Source of the DNA: Listeria cossartiae subsp. cossartiae
GTDB lineage: Bacteria > Bacillota > Bacilli > Lactobacillales > Listeriaceae
Direction: 5' to 3'
NCBI RefSeq assembly: GCF_014224155.1
Contig: NZ_JAASUI010000003.1
Coordinates: 124,001 to 188,000 of the forward strand
DNA length: 64,000 bases
Each line of letters starts with the position of its first letter. Position 1 is the first letter of the stretch. A program made the translations under genes and the position numbers. Below, piece by piece: positions 39,627 through 48,917 of this stretch. Under the pieces are notes generated by a model, which ran no database searches, had not been told where the DNA came from, and saw only the letters and a program-made list of their open reading frames with translations.

Positions 39627-41030
39627 CTATTGCAGTAAATAAGCTAAATAGGTTTCCCATGTTGGAATTTCTTTTTGGGAGATTTTTTCTCGTTTTTCAA
39701 AATCGATTATTTCGGCACCATCCAAATCACAACAGTTATCTGCCGTGACTTCTAGTGGCGGTTCTTCAAAATAGCGCATAATATAATTACGACGGCAATC
39801 TTCAGCATGTAGGTAACCAATAAACTGCTGCAAATTAGCTCGCTTCCATTTTTTTCGGTAGTCCATTTTGGCGGTTAATTCTTGCGCGCTTAAACCACTC
39901 TTTTGGTAGTATTCGATGAAACGCTGCTCTGTCTCTGGTAAAGTTTTGCGTTGTTCTGGCGACAGGTTGATTAAATTAACGTCTGGTATATCTTGATCTG
40001 CTAGTTGCATTTGGATAAATTCATCACCATTCGCATATAGCAAAATAGCGATACTGTTCTGCCCATCACGCCCCGCTCTCCCAATCTCTTGCAAATAAGC
40101 CTCTAAATCGGCTGGCATATGGTAATGAATAACAAAACGAATGTCCGCTTTATCTATGCCCATTCCAAACGCGCTAGTCGCACAAATAATATCTAGTTGT
40201 CCATAAACAAATTGCTGCTGAATAACAATCCTATCCTCGGTCTCCATATCGCCATGATAATAAGCAACTCTTAATTCAGCAATTTCACTTAATTCATGTG
40301 CCACACTTTCGGCTAACTTTTTGCTTGAAAAATAAATAATCCCAGGCGTTTGAAGTTTGCTGATAAGCTCATATAAACGTTCTTTTTTCAGTTGCTGATT
40401 AGAAAATTTCTCTACTTGCAAAGAAATATTCGGTCGATTAACCGAGTAAATAATCTGTTCACAATCTGTTAGCTCTAGTTGCGTTAAAATGTCTGCCCGG
40501 ACTTTCTTCGTTGCCGTTGCCGTAAGCACCATCGACACAGGAAAATTTGCTTCTTTAATAAACTGCCCTAACATTAAATAATCTGGCCGAAAATCATGCC
40601 CCCACTGAGAAATACAATGCGCTTCATCAATAACGAACAAGCTGATTTTTTGTTTTAAGAGCAAGTTTTTCACGGCTTCATTATTTAGCATTTCTGGTGA
40701 TAAAAAAAGAAACTTATATAAATGAATGTTCGCAAGGATTTGGTTCTTTTCGTCTCGTTTTAAAAAGCTATTAAGCGCCGCCACTCGCTTTTCCCCGTGA
40801 GCGCGCATTCGTTCCATTTGGTCTTGCATTAATGAAAGAAGTGGCGATACAATCAACACTAAGCCATCCATCAAATGACCCGCTAATTGATAACAAATTG
40901 TTTTCCCAGTTCCAGTAGGTAACATCGCAAAACAGTTCCGCTTCGCTAAGGCCGTTTCAATGACTTCTTTTTGACCAGGACGGAACGCTTCAAATCCAAG
41001 ATAGTCTTTTAATTCCTGTTCTAAATTCAC
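39627..41030 (-). CDS. recQ: RecQ-family ATP-dependent DNA helicase
   Basis: A 467-residue superfamily 2 helicase. It has Walker A PTGTGKT (38-44), DEAH (135-138), the RecQ aromatic-rich loop CISQWGHDFRPDY, SAT-type motif LTATATKK and motif VI QEIGRAGRDG. No HRDC domain follows, so it is the short RecS-like form. It unwinds DNA 3'-5' in repair. It overlaps the ypbB stop by 4 nt, indicating coupled expression. Confidence 0.92.
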   Translation of the reverse strand: MNLEQELKDYLGFEAFRPGQKEVIETALAKRNCFAMLPTGTGKTICYQLAGHLMDGLVLIVSPLLSLMQDQMERMRAHGEKRVAALNSFLKRDEKNQILANIHLYKFLFLSPEMLNNEAVKNLLLKQKISLFVIDEAHCISQWGHDFRPDYLMLGQFIKEANFPVSMVLTATATKKVRADILTQLELTDCEQIIYSVNRPNISLQVEKFSNQQLKKERLYELISKLQTPGIIYFSSKKLAESVAHELSEIAELRVAYYHGDMETEDRIVIQQQFVYGQLDIICATSAFGMGIDKADIRFVIHYHMPADLEAYLQEIGRAGRDGQNSIAILLYANGDEFIQMQLADQDIPDVNLINLSPEQRKTLPETEQRFIEYYQKSGLSAQELTAKMDYRKKWKRANLQQFIGYLHAEDCRRNYIMRYFEEPPLEVTADNCCDLDGAEIIDFEKREKISQKEIPTWETYLAYLLQ

Positions 41031-42034
41031 TGCTCGCCCTCCCTACTAACAACCGCTAACCGAATTTGATAATAATCTAAGTCTGGGAATTCTGCTTTTA
41101 TTTCACGAAGCAAATTCCATTCTTTCAAGTTAATTGTTTTTATAATAGACTCTTCTGGTAAATGTGGAACATCCGTATCCTTTAAAGTAGCCCGAATTTC
41201 CACAAAATGATCTTGAATGGTACTTGTTTTCAAACGACGTATTCGTTCAATCGCTTCTAAATCCGCCCCATTTTGCCAAAGTGTATAGGTTTGCATCGCC
41301 GAACTCGTCAGACCCGTTAATTCATCTGGTACAAAACTAACTAATAGAGGCCACTCATCCGGACACGCCTTCATCGCCATTAACAAACGATGGATTTCGT
41401 GCAGCACTTCAAAGTAAACATCCCACTTCTCTACTTGATACTTCGCGGCAATCTGTTCAGTCGTATACCCCATTAATTCTCCACCTGAAAAACGCTCTAC
41501 TAAAAATTCCGGCCTAGCAACTGCTAATTTTCCAAACCAACGAATGAGTTCCGCATATAAATCTCCGGCTAAACCAGCCTTGTTTTGCTGCTTTAGCCAA
41601 TGTTTAATAAACTGCTGCACTTTCTTATCACGAATAACAGGCAAATAATAGTTCTCTTGATGATGCTTATTACTAACCACTTGCACCGCGAGTCGCAAAT
41701 GCGCAAAAAAATCAAACGCTTGCCGCTGCAACGTAAAACCTTGAAAAGCCGGATAAGCATTATCAAAAGTTCCCGCTGAGTTTTCCTCGCTAAGATAACC
41801 ATTCTCCGTAGAAATAATCACCCCTTGCCGCACCAATTCCGCGAGCCGAAATTCCAAATAATTCGCCTTCAGATTGGGCACAAGTCCAAATAAATGTTGC
41901 ATTTGAAAAAGATGGATATCTTGAACAGCTTGCCCCGTTCTCCGTCCCGCTAAAACCGTATGGATAAACGGTAATTTTCTAGGTGTTACACTTTTTTCTA
42001 AAATCGTCAGTATATAATTATCAAGCAAATCCAA
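41027..42034 (-). CDS. ypbB: YpbB-like helix-turn-helix protein
   Basis: A protein of about 335 residues, with a predicted helix-turn-helix-type segment ([31 protein letters not shown], near residues 255-285 in part) typical of the C-terminal RecQ-associated HTH domain. No catalytic motif is visible. It always accompanies recQ in relatives and may be an accessory subunit, which is inference. The start is set at a TTG behind AAGGTGGTGG; no in-frame ATG has a ribosome site. It diverges from the ferredoxin gene. Confidence 0.75.
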   Translation of the reverse strand: MDLLDNYILTILEKSVTPRKLPFIHTVLAGRRTGQAVQDIHLFQMQHLFGLVPNLKANYLEFRLAELVRQGVIISTENGYLSEENSAGTFDNAYPAFQGFTLQRQAFDFFAHLRLAVQVVSNKHHQENYYLPVIRDKKVQQFIKHWLKQQNKAGLAGDLYAELIRWFGKLAVARPEFLVERFSGGELMGYTTEQIAAKYQVEKWDVYFEVLHEIHRLLMAMKACPDEWPLLVSFVPDELTGLTSSAMQTYTLWQNGADLEAIERIRRLKTSTIQDHFVEIRATLKDTDVPHLPEESIIKTINLKEWNLLREIKAEFPDLDYYQIRLAVVSREGEQ

Positions 42035-42124
42035 GACATTTCCACCACCTTTTTTGTTCCTACAATCATACCACAGAAACACTTGTTCTACATTAGTTTT
42101 ATCGAAAAAAACTTTTTCAAAATA

Positions 42125-42133
42125 TGTTACAAT
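42125..42133 (+). promoter_or_regulatory. extended -10 of the ferredoxin gene
   Basis: TGTTACAAT (TG-N-TACAAT) 56 nt before the ferredoxin start, in the divergent gap with ypbB. The -35 is poor. Confidence 0.4.
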
Positions 42134-42188
42134 AGAAAAAGAAAAAATCTGGCTTCAAATTGTTATTTTAGAAAGGAAGCGTAGAAAA

Positions 42189-42413
42189 TTGAAGTATTCC
42201 CTTGTCGAAAAAGACACTTGTATCGCTTGTGGAGCTTGTTCCATTCATGCGCCCGATGTTTTTGATTATGATACAGAAGGTCTTGCCTTTAATATATTAG
42301 ATGATAACACTGGAACAAAAGAAATCCCTGAAGACTTAGTCGAAATGGTGATTGACGCTGAATTTGCTTGTCCTTCACTTTCTATCAAAGTTTCCGATAG
42401 TCCATTTCATTAA
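42189..42413 (+). CDS. fer: 4Fe-4S ferredoxin
   Basis: A 74-residue single-cluster ferredoxin. The ligands [15 protein letters not shown] supply three cysteines (11, 14, 17) and EFACPS supplies the fourth. It carries low-potential electrons; possible partners in this window are the ferredoxin-NADP reductase-like protein near fhuC. The start is TTG with AAAGGAAG upstream, giving the family length; the long open frame upstream is not conserved. Confidence 0.92.
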   Translation: MKYSLVEKDTCIACGACSIHAPDVFDYDTEGLAFNILDDNTGTKEIPEDLVEMVIDAEFACPSLSIKVSDSPFH

Positions 42414-42414
42414 A

Positions 42415-42451
42415 AAAATCCGGCAGCCCATTTAGAGGCTACCGGATTTTT
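42415..42451. terminator. bidirectional terminator between fer and ribU
   Basis: Stem aaaatccggcagcc / ggctaccggatttt with T runs on both sides; it serves the convergent fer and ribU genes. Confidence 0.85.
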
Positions 42452-42455
42452 ATAT

Positions 42456-43067
42456 TTAATGGCTTGTTTCTTGTTGTCTTTTTTCAAATTTGCGGCGTTC
42501 TTTTACAGTTTGATTTTTAGCAATCCATTTTTTCAATCTGGAGTATAGCAGTAAGAATACAGCACTGACGATGACTCCTTTTAATAAACTAAATGGTATA
42601 ATCGCATATGTGACTAACCAAGCGACATCTGTATCCGCCGGAAGTCCACCAAGTTTAATGTAAAATGGTAATAAAATGAAATAATTAAATATCGACATTA
42701 CAACTGTCATTACTAACGTTCCAATTGCTGTTGAAAGCACCATTCCTTTTGTTGAGCGAAACCAGTGAAATAAATAATAAATCGGTAATACATATACAAT
42801 ACCATTAATAAAATTGGATAATTCTCCAATCGGAACACCTACTGGACTACCTGACACAATATAAAGTAGCACATTTTTGATTAGTTCTACTAAAATCACT
42901 GCGAGTGGTCCGAATAATAAGCCACCAATCAAAGCTGGAATATCACTAAAATCAAGCTTTAAAAATGGTGCACTCGGTAGTAGCGGAAATTGTAGCATCA
43001 TTAAAATAAATGCTAATGTACCAAGAACCGCCACACTTACAAAAACCTTCATTGAATAATTCTTCAT
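42456..43067 (-). CDS. ribU: riboflavin/FMN uptake ECF S-component
   Basis: A 203-residue integral membrane protein with about six helices, matching RibU (FmnP/YpaA). The conserved N-terminal region includes [27 protein letters not shown], in part LDFSDIP, which lines the substrate site in the family. It binds riboflavin or FMN and works with a shared ECF transporter module encoded elsewhere. The start at 43067 leaves 8 nt to GGGAG. It is controlled by the FMN riboswitch and terminator upstream. Confidence 0.93.
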   Translation of the reverse strand: MKNYSMKVFVSVAVLGTLAFILMMLQFPLLPSAPFLKLDFSDIPALIGGLLFGPLAVILVELIKNVLLYIVSGSPVGVPIGELSNFINGIVYVLPIYYLFHWFRSTKGMVLSTAIGTLVMTVVMSIFNYFILLPFYIKLGGLPADTDVAWLVTYAIIPFSLLKGVIVSAVFLLLYSRLKKWIAKNQTVKERRKFEKRQQETSH

Positions 43068-43132
43068 TGTCATTTCTCCCTTGATGTTCACCAAGAAGCG
43101 AGGACGTCACTTAACGAATGCAACCCAAGCAA

Positions 43133-43162
43133 ATAAAAAACCTCAACTAAAAAAAGTTGAGG
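43133..43162 (-). terminator. FMN riboswitch expression-platform terminator
   Basis: Perfect stem cctcaact / agttgagg followed on the minus strand by TTTTTTATTT, between the FMN aptamer and ribU. It would stop transcription when FMN is bound. Confidence 0.85.
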
Positions 43163-43258
43163 GAGAGTTTGTGAATTAATAAACAAGAACTGAATACTCA
43201 AATAAGCATCACAGCTTGCTAACACATGCTCGTGAAGACAAACGAAAAGGTCTGCCAA

Positions 43259-43376
43259 CATCTTCTCCCATCCAGACTATACTGTCGGTCCTGGAATTAC
43301 ACCAGAGTCAACTGCAAAAAAAAGCAGATCGTGGACTTTAACCACCGGTCGGGAATTACACCCTGCCCCGAAGATG
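43259..43376 (-). ncRNA. FMN riboswitch (RFN element)
   Basis: The minus strand shows the conserved aptamer in order: CTTCGGGGCAGGGTG, AATTCCCGACCGGTGGT, AGTCCACG, a variable T-rich hairpin, GGTGTAATTCCAGGACCGACAGTATAGTCTGGATGGGAGAAG (as parts). The closing stem is CATCTTC/GAAGATG. A terminator follows before ribU, so FMN binding represses the transporter by transcription attenuation. Confidence 0.97.
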
Positions 43377-43400
43377 AACGAATATTTTCTTACAATTTTC

Positions 43401-43428
43401 ATTTTACCATGAAAAATTTTTTTGGCAA
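43401..43428 (-). promoter_or_regulatory. promoter of the FMN riboswitch-ribU transcript
   Basis: TTGCCA and TAAAAT on the minus strand, 16 bp apart, placing the start about 20 nt before the aptamer. Confidence 0.6.
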
Positions 43429-43449
43429 GTCCTTTTGTATGTTTTTTCA

Positions 43450-43463
43450 CGTAAGCGCTTTCT
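43450..43463. promoter_or_regulatory. possible CcpA cre site
   Basis: CGTAAGCGCTTTCT contains the cre core AAGCGCTT with mismatches at the outer positions. It lies upstream of the ribU promoter and downstream of the thioesterase terminator, so its target is unclear. Confidence 0.3.
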
Positions 43464-43476
43464 TAGGCAAGTAAAT

Positions 43477-43503
43477 AAAAACCAGACTAAACATCTGGTT
43501 TTT
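43477..43503 (-). terminator. terminator after acyl-CoA thioesterase gene
   Basis: Stem aaaaccaga / tctggtttt with a short loop; on the minus strand it is followed by TTTTATTT. Confidence 0.8.
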
Positions 43504-43508
43504 ATTTA

Positions 43509-44027
43509 TTACCACGGAATATCCGTAGACAACGATTCCGCTAATGATTGATTTTCTTTTAAGCGAATTTTACGTGCGATGCTTCTCGCTTCTGCTCCAG
43601 CGTGAATTCTTTTTTGTTCTTCTGTTTCTGGTTCAACAAGCGGCACTTCCACTGTTTTGCCGTCTGAATCTAACGCAACAAATGTTAAAAAGGACGTTGC
43701 GGCTAAATAACGCTCGCCTGTTTTTAAATTTTCCGCAATGATTTTAACGAAAATTTCCATCGAACTTCTTCCAGTAGAAGCAACATAAGACTCTAAACAA
43801 ACGGAGTGGTCATTTTTAATTGGTTTTAAAAAGTCCACTGAGTCTGTTGAAGCTGTTACGATTTCTGTGCGACAATGACGGGATGCACTAATCGAAGCTG
43901 TGTCATCAATGTACGTCATCAATCTCCCACCAAAAAGGGTGTTATGGTTGTTCGTATCTGACGGGAAAACCCGGCTTGTTTTAATAACTAAAGATTCTTT
44001 ACAAAATTTTGTTTGTCTTTTTTCCAT
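43509..44027 (-). CDS. acyl-CoA thioesterase (hotdog fold, YkhA-like)
   Basis: A 172-residue single-hotdog protein. HNTLFGGRLMTYIDDTASISA is the hotdog helix with the conserved Asn/Gly/Asp residues, and DFLKPIKNDHSVCLESYV follows. It hydrolyses acyl-CoA thioesters; the chain-length preference is unknown. It follows resE by 15 nt, so it may be read from the resDE transcript and ends in its own terminator. Confidence 0.85.
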   Translation of the reverse strand: MEKRQTKFCKESLVIKTSRVFPSDTNNHNTLFGGRLMTYIDDTASISASRHCRTEIVTASTDSVDFLKPIKNDHSVCLESYVASTGRSSMEIFVKIIAENLKTGERYLAATSFLTFVALDSDGKTVEVPLVEPETEEQKRIHAGAEARSIARKIRLKENQSLAESLSTDIPW

Positions 44028-44042
44028 GTTTTTCGCTCCATT

Positions 44043-45833
44043 CTATTTATAGAGAGGCAAGGTGATAATAAAATCTGATCCTTTACCAAGTTCACTTTCA
44101 ACTGAAATTTTTCCGTTGTGTGCTTCTACAATGTTTTTCACTATAGCAAGGCCAATTCCTGTCCCCACTGCTTTACCACGTTTTCTCGCTTTATCCACTT
44201 TATAAAAACGTTCGAATAAGTATGGGATATCTTCTTCCGCAATCCCGCTACCATTGTCGGATACCGTAATAACAAGGTTACTCTGTTCCTCGTCAATGGT
44301 TTGTTTTAAAATTACTTTTCCCGCGTAACCTTCTTTACCGGTATGGCGAATCGCATTCATAATTAAATTAATTAATACTTGCTCCATGCGGTCTGGGTCA
44401 TATGAATATTCTAAATCTGGCGTTTCTAATTCTAAGCCTAATTCCACAAAGTTCTCTTTTGCGAGCACGTCAAAATTAGAAATAACTTTCCGAAGTAATG
44501 GCGCCAGTGGTAATTTTTGATTATCCATTTGATTAAATCCAGCTTCCATTCTAGCAAGGTCCAGCATATCATTGACCAAGCGTCCGATACGAAGCGATTC
44601 ATCATAAATGATTTGCGCAAACTCCCGCACTTCTTCATCCGACTGGGCAACCCCATCAATAATCGCTTCACTATAACCTTGAAGCATCGAAATTGGCGTT
44701 CTGAGTTCATGCGACACGTTATTAACAAAATCACTTTTCATTTTTTCCAGTTGTTTTTCTTCTGTCATATCACGAATAACTGCAACAATACTCCGCACAT
44801 GTTCTCCCGTATAAAGCAACGTTAAAATCGCGACATACGTGCGGTCAGCGAATGTAATCTCACCCACTTGGGACTCTTTCTTTTCTAGCGTATCATTTAA
44901 TAAGTCATTTAAGGCTACTGGAATCAGTACTTTTTCCGTATTTTCAGGAGAGAAGAACCAATTATGCAGAAATTCTTCTGCTGGCGGATTACTAAGGATA
45001 ATCGTTTTATCCACGCTGAATTTAATGACGCCATCTGCCATTCCAACTAAAATATTCGATAGTTGCTCCTTTTCTTGCCTAAGAGCGCTAATATTGTACT
45101 TTAATTGTTTCGCCATATCATTAAACGCCACGCCGAGCTCCCCGATTTCATCATGCGTATAAGTCGGCACACGATTATCAAAGTTCCCTTTCGAAACAGC
45201 AATCGCAATCTTTTTCATTTCACGAAGCGGAAAGGCCATTCGGGAAGAAAAGACGAAAGAGAGGATAGAGGTTATAACAATCGCAATGACCCCAGAAATA
45301 ATTAGCGTACTCATAGTCTTCTGGTTTACTTTCAAAATATCATGATACGATTGATAGACGTAAACAACACCCGTTTCGCCATTCGCTAGGGTAAATTTTT
45401 GGGCTGATACTTCGACTGGTAACGAACCGTCCCCAGTTTTAAAATTATATTTCATCGTGACACTATTATCTTTATCTAGCGCTTTGTCTAATGTTTTATC
45501 TTGAATTAATTTATTCGCCGATGCTGTGGAAACTGTATCCGGTGATTGCGATTGATAGATGCTTTTTCCATCCTGTTCAATAATTACACCCATCGTATCA
45601 TCCAGCAAAATAAGTGCAGAATCATTTTTATTCTCGGTAGAAATTACTTCATCATTTTCTTTCATCACCGTAATAATACTAGATGTTTTTTCTTCCAATT
45701 CTTTAGTAATTCGGGTGATATTATTTTTTTCATAAATCATCGCAACGAGAAATCCAGAAATAACTAAAATCCCAATTAATAACAGGATGATCGTACTCCA
45801 AATTTTCCCAACGATACTATTCCAAATCTTCAT
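44043..45833 (-). CDS. resE: sensor histidine kinase ResE
   Basis: A 596-residue kinase: membrane helix (about 11-33), extracytoplasmic sensor domain (34-172), second helix (about 173-196), HAMP (197-249), PAS-like domain (about 255-355), HisKA with phospho-accepting His375 in NVSHELRTPIS, and a HATPase domain with NLIMNAIRHT, DNGSGI and GTGIGLAIVK. It responds to oxygen limitation or respiratory state in relatives. It follows resD after a structured 100-bp gap. Confidence 0.93.
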   Translation of the reverse strand: MKIWNSIVGKIWSTIILLLIGILVISGFLVAMIYEKNNITRITKELEEKTSSIITVMKENDEVISTENKNDSALILLDDTMGVIIEQDGKSIYQSQSPDTVSTASANKLIQDKTLDKALDKDNSVTMKYNFKTGDGSLPVEVSAQKFTLANGETGVVYVYQSYHDILKVNQKTMSTLIISGVIAIVITSILSFVFSSRMAFPLREMKKIAIAVSKGNFDNRVPTYTHDEIGELGVAFNDMAKQLKYNISALRQEKEQLSNILVGMADGVIKFSVDKTIILSNPPAEEFLHNWFFSPENTEKVLIPVALNDLLNDTLEKKESQVGEITFADRTYVAILTLLYTGEHVRSIVAVIRDMTEEKQLEKMKSDFVNNVSHELRTPISMLQGYSEAIIDGVAQSDEEVREFAQIIYDESLRIGRLVNDMLDLARMEAGFNQMDNQKLPLAPLLRKVISNFDVLAKENFVELGLELETPDLEYSYDPDRMEQVLINLIMNAIRHTGKEGYAGKVILKQTIDEEQSNLVITVSDNGSGIAEEDIPYLFERFYKVDKARKRGKAVGTGIGLAIVKNIVEAHNGKISVESELGKGSDFIITLPLYK

Positions 45834-45861
45834 CTTTTCTCACCTCGCTTCGAACAAAAAA

Positions 45862-45919
45862 ATAACGAACAAAGCACGTGCGGCATAACACTTGCCGATT
45901 AAACGTCTTTGCCCGTTAT
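45862..45919 (-). other. structured spacer between resD and resE
   Basis: In the 100-bp resD-resE gap an outer imperfect stem (ataacg...cgttat with aaag/cttt and cacg/cgtc pairs) encloses a perfect cggca/tgccg hairpin. No T run follows, so an mRNA processing or stability element is more likely than a terminator. Confidence 0.4.
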
Positions 45920-45933
45920 CTTAGTCTGTTTTA

Positions 45934-46650
45934 TTAATCTTCAGGAATTTCAAATTTATATCCAAGACCCCAAACTGTTACAATCATTCTCGCAGCGTCT
46001 TCTGATACATCATGTAGTTTTTCACGTAATCGTTTGACATGTGTATCAATGGTTCTTAAATCACCAAAGAATTCATACCGCCACACTTCTTTTAAAAGGG
46101 ACTCACGATCAAACACTTTATCTGGGGATTTCGCTAAATAATACAGTAAATCATATTCTTTCGGTGTTAAACCGATTTCTTTCCCATCAACAATAACACG
46201 ATGCGCTTCGTTATCGATTTTCAAATGTGGGAACGTAATAATATCTCCCGGTGTTCCGCCAGCCGATTCTTCCGAAGATTGTTTCGCACGACGAAGAACA
46301 GCCTTCACTCGCAGTACAACTTCTCTTGGGCTAAATGGTTTCACGATGTAATCATCTGCGCCCACTTCAAAACCTTGTACGCGGTTAGCTTCTTCTCCTT
46401 TAGCTGTCAACATGACAACTGGTGTCGATTTAAACTCCCTCAGTTCACGACAAACTTCAATGCCATCTTTGCCAGGCATCATTAAATCAAGTAGGATTAC
46501 TTCATAATTGTTGTTTAGCGCCATGCTCAATGCTTGATCACCATCACTAGCTTCTTCAATACGATAGTTCTCTCTTTCAAGATACATCTTCAGAAGGCGG
46601 CGTATCCGGTCCTCATCATCCACAACAAGCACTCTAACTTGTTCACTCAT
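45934..46650 (-). CDS. resD: response regulator ResD (OmpR family)
   Basis: A 238-residue regulator with a receiver domain (acidic pair DDE at 11-13, phosphorylated Asp55 in LLDLMMPG, Lys in YIVKPFS) and a winged-helix DNA-binding domain (LTPKEYDLLYYLAKSPDKVF to TVWGLGYKF). It controls respiratory and fermentative genes in relatives. In B. subtilis resABC precede it; here rluB is the upstream neighbour, 172 bp away. Confidence 0.93.
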   Translation of the reverse strand: MSEQVRVLVVDDEDRIRRLLKMYLERENYRIEEASDGDQALSMALNNNYEVILLDLMMPGKDGIEVCRELREFKSTPVVMLTAKGEEANRVQGFEVGADDYIVKPFSPREVVLRVKAVLRRAKQSSEESAGGTPGDIITFPHLKIDNEAHRVIVDGKEIGLTPKEYDLLYYLAKSPDKVFDRESLLKEVWRYEFFGDLRTIDTHVKRLREKLHDVSEDAARMIVTVWGLGYKFEIPED

Positions 46651-46822
46651 AAGTACTCATCCCCTAACTCTCATTTACATAAAATGATCATTCAAATAAA
46701 TGGAATCTTCCGTACCCACATACGAAAAAACCATACAATTGCCTATACCAAATTTCCTACGATTTAAATTATACATGTTTTTCACAAAACACGCTATTAG
46801 AAAGTATGTTTTGGCCGAAAAG

Positions 46823-47557
46823 TCACTTTTTATTTTTACCGAATCTTGCTTCTGTTTTTAATTGTTTTACTTCATGATGGGACAATTCTCGTCTTTCCCC
46901 TGCGTTCAAACCACGTAAATTCAAGAACGAGTATTCTTCCCTTGATAGTTTTTGTACTTCAAAACCAACTGCTTCAAACATTTTACGTACTTGGCGATTT
47001 CGCCCTTCGTGAATCGTGATTTCAACAATTGCTTTGTCTTTCGTTTTGTCAGAAGAACGCACTTTTACTTTGGCTGGCGCTGTTTTACGACCATCAATAA
47101 CAACTCCGCGCTCTAATTGGCGAATCACTTCTCGTTCAGGAATACCTTTAATACGTGCAATATATGTTTTAGAAACTTCATTTTTCGGGTGCATTAGCAA
47201 GTTAGCAAAATCCCCGTCATTGGTCATTAATAATAAACCAGATGTATCATAATCAAGTCGTCCAACCGGATACAGTCGTTCTGGAATATCCGCAAAATAA
47301 TCGGCTACGGTTGTGCGGCCTTTATCATCTGTTACAGCCGACACGGTTCCTCTTGGTTTATAAAAAAGGAAATAGCGGTGTTCTTCTTTTGTTAGTTGAA
47401 TTCCCTCCACTTCGATTCGTTCCGTACCACTTACTTTTATACCTAATTCTTTCACTACTTTCCCGTTCACTGTTACCTTACCTTCTTGAATAAGCTTTTC
47501 TGCTTTTCTTCTTGAAGTAATACCTGCATTTGCAATTACTTTTTGTAAACGTTCCAT
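46823..47557 (-). CDS. rluB: ribosomal large-subunit pseudouridine synthase B
   Basis: A 244-residue RsuA/RluB-type enzyme: an N-terminal S4 RNA-binding domain (LQKVIANAGITSRRKAEKLI) and a catalytic domain with GRLDYDTSGLLL, where Asp102 is the nucleophile. It makes pseudouridine in 23S rRNA (helix 89 region in relatives). It starts 2 nt after scpB, so it belongs to the lysA-scpA-scpB unit. Confidence 0.92.
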   Translation of the reverse strand: MERLQKVIANAGITSRRKAEKLIQEGKVTVNGKVVKELGIKVSGTERIEVEGIQLTKEEHRYFLFYKPRGTVSAVTDDKGRTTVADYFADIPERLYPVGRLDYDTSGLLLMTNDGDFANLLMHPKNEVSKTYIARIKGIPEREVIRQLERGVVIDGRKTAPAKVKVRSSDKTKDKAIVEITIHEGRNRQVRKMFEAVGFEVQKLSREEYSFLNLRGLNAGERRELSHHEVKQLKTEARFGKNKK

Positions 47558-47559
47558 TC

Positions 47560-48156
47560 TTATTCCTCCTCCTGTTCTTTACTTTGGTTAAACCGGTCAA
47601 AAAACAGGTCCATTTCGTTCTGATCTGGTTCATCTGCCGCTGGATCAGCAAGCTTTGGTAAATCCTCTAAAGAATTAAGTCCGAAAGCATCTAAAAACTC
47701 GCTTGTCGTAACGTAAAGTTTTGCCCGTCCAGCTCCGTCAACACGTCCTTTATCGGTTACGAGTCCTTTAGCAACAAGGGTTCTAATCGGACCATCTGTT
47801 TGAACACCGCGAACCTCATCGACTTCCATTCTTGTTACTGGTTGACGATAGGCAATAATCGCTAAAGTTTCTAATGACGCTTGCGATAAAACGGTATTGC
47901 TTGGAACTTCGACTAACTTCCGTAAAAATTCCGCATGTGCTTTTTTGGTAGCTAATTGAAACGATCCAGCTAACTCTAATAAAATAAGTCCTCTGTCTGC
48001 ATTCCCGTTATATCGTTCACTTAAAAGCTCTAATAAATTGAGTGCTTCAATATGCGTGATTTCCATGACTTCCGTTAATTGCTCCGTGGAAAGTCCCGCA
48101 TCTCCCGCAGCAAAAAGCAAACTCTCTAATACGCCTAATTGTTGTTCTCTGTTCAC
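47560..48156 (-). CDS. scpB: segregation and condensation protein B
   Basis: A 198-residue kleisin-associated winged-helix (kite) protein with ESLLFAAGDAGLSTEQL at the N-terminus and ETLAIIAYRQPVTRMEVDEVRGV in the second winged helix. With ScpA and SMC it condenses and segregates chromosomes. It overlaps scpA by 4 nt. Confidence 0.95.
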   Translation of the reverse strand: MNREQQLGVLESLLFAAGDAGLSTEQLTEVMEITHIEALNLLELLSERYNGNADRGLILLELAGSFQLATKKAHAEFLRKLVEVPSNTVLSQASLETLAIIAYRQPVTRMEVDEVRGVQTDGPIRTLVAKGLVTDKGRVDGAGRAKLYVTTSEFLDAFGLNSLEDLPKLADPAADEPDQNEMDLFFDRFNQSKEQEEE

Positions 48157-48902
48157 GATAGTTCTTCCCCTTTACCTTGCACATATAAATCCGCAAAACT
48201 TTCCGATTGCTCCACTTCGACTAATTTTCGTTTCATTAGTTCTAGTAGCGCTAAAAACGTAACGACTAGTTGTTCTTTCGTTTGTTCTTCAAATAGCTCG
48301 TCAAATCGTAAGCGGTGATTTACTTGTTGGTGTAATTTTCCTAAAACAGCATCCATTCTTTCGTCAATCGAAATTTCCTGTGTGGTAATTCGTGTATGAA
48401 GTGGTTTATTTAACTTTTTACGTCGTAGCATTTTGTTAAAAGCACTTAACATATCGTTTAAGGATACATCTAGTTCGGCTACTTTTGTTCCATCGTCGTA
48501 TTCCGCTAAATCCATCGGTGGTTTGCTGAAATAAAAGCTACGTTCGGCCTCTTTTTCTTTTAGTTCTTTCGCGGCTTCTTTAAAACGTTTGTACTCCATT
48601 AGCTTTTCAACTAAAGCGTCCCGTGGATCTTCTTCCTCTTCTAGTGTATCATAATCGATTTCTAGTTCCTGCTTTGGAAGTAGCATTTTACTTTTAATGG
48701 CTAGTAACGTTGCTGCCATCACTAAATATTCACTAGCAACATCTAATTCCATTTCTTGCATTGTATGAACAAATTCCATATATTGGTCCGTAATTTCAGC
48801 CATTGGAATATCATAAATATCGACTTCTAATTGTCCGATTAAATGAAGAAGTAAGTCAAGTGGTCCTTCAAAAGCATCCACTTTAAAATTCATTTCTACC
48901 AT
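48153..48902 (-). CDS. scpA: segregation and condensation protein A
   Basis: A 249-residue kleisin. The N-terminal FKVDAFEGPLDLLLHLI binds the SMC neck, ATLLAIKSKMLLP is conserved, and the C-terminal winged helix (VVTFLALLELMKRKLVEVEQ) contacts the SMC cap. It follows lysA by 15 nt and overlaps scpB. Confidence 0.96.
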   Translation of the reverse strand: MVEMNFKVDAFEGPLDLLLHLIGQLEVDIYDIPMAEITDQYMEFVHTMQEMELDVASEYLVMAATLLAIKSKMLLPKQELEIDYDTLEEEEDPRDALVEKLMEYKRFKEAAKELKEKEAERSFYFSKPPMDLAEYDDGTKVAELDVSLNDMLSAFNKMLRRKKLNKPLHTRITTQEISIDERMDAVLGKLHQQVNHRLRFDELFEEQTKEQLVVTFLALLELMKRKLVEVEQSESFADLYVQGKGEELS

Positions 48903-48917
48903 ATCTGTCCCGCCCTA

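Noticed and set aside
43226-43474. Plus-strand open frame across the FMN riboswitch
   Set aside because: It runs through the conserved aptamer in antisense and has no ribosome site; it is an accidental frame.
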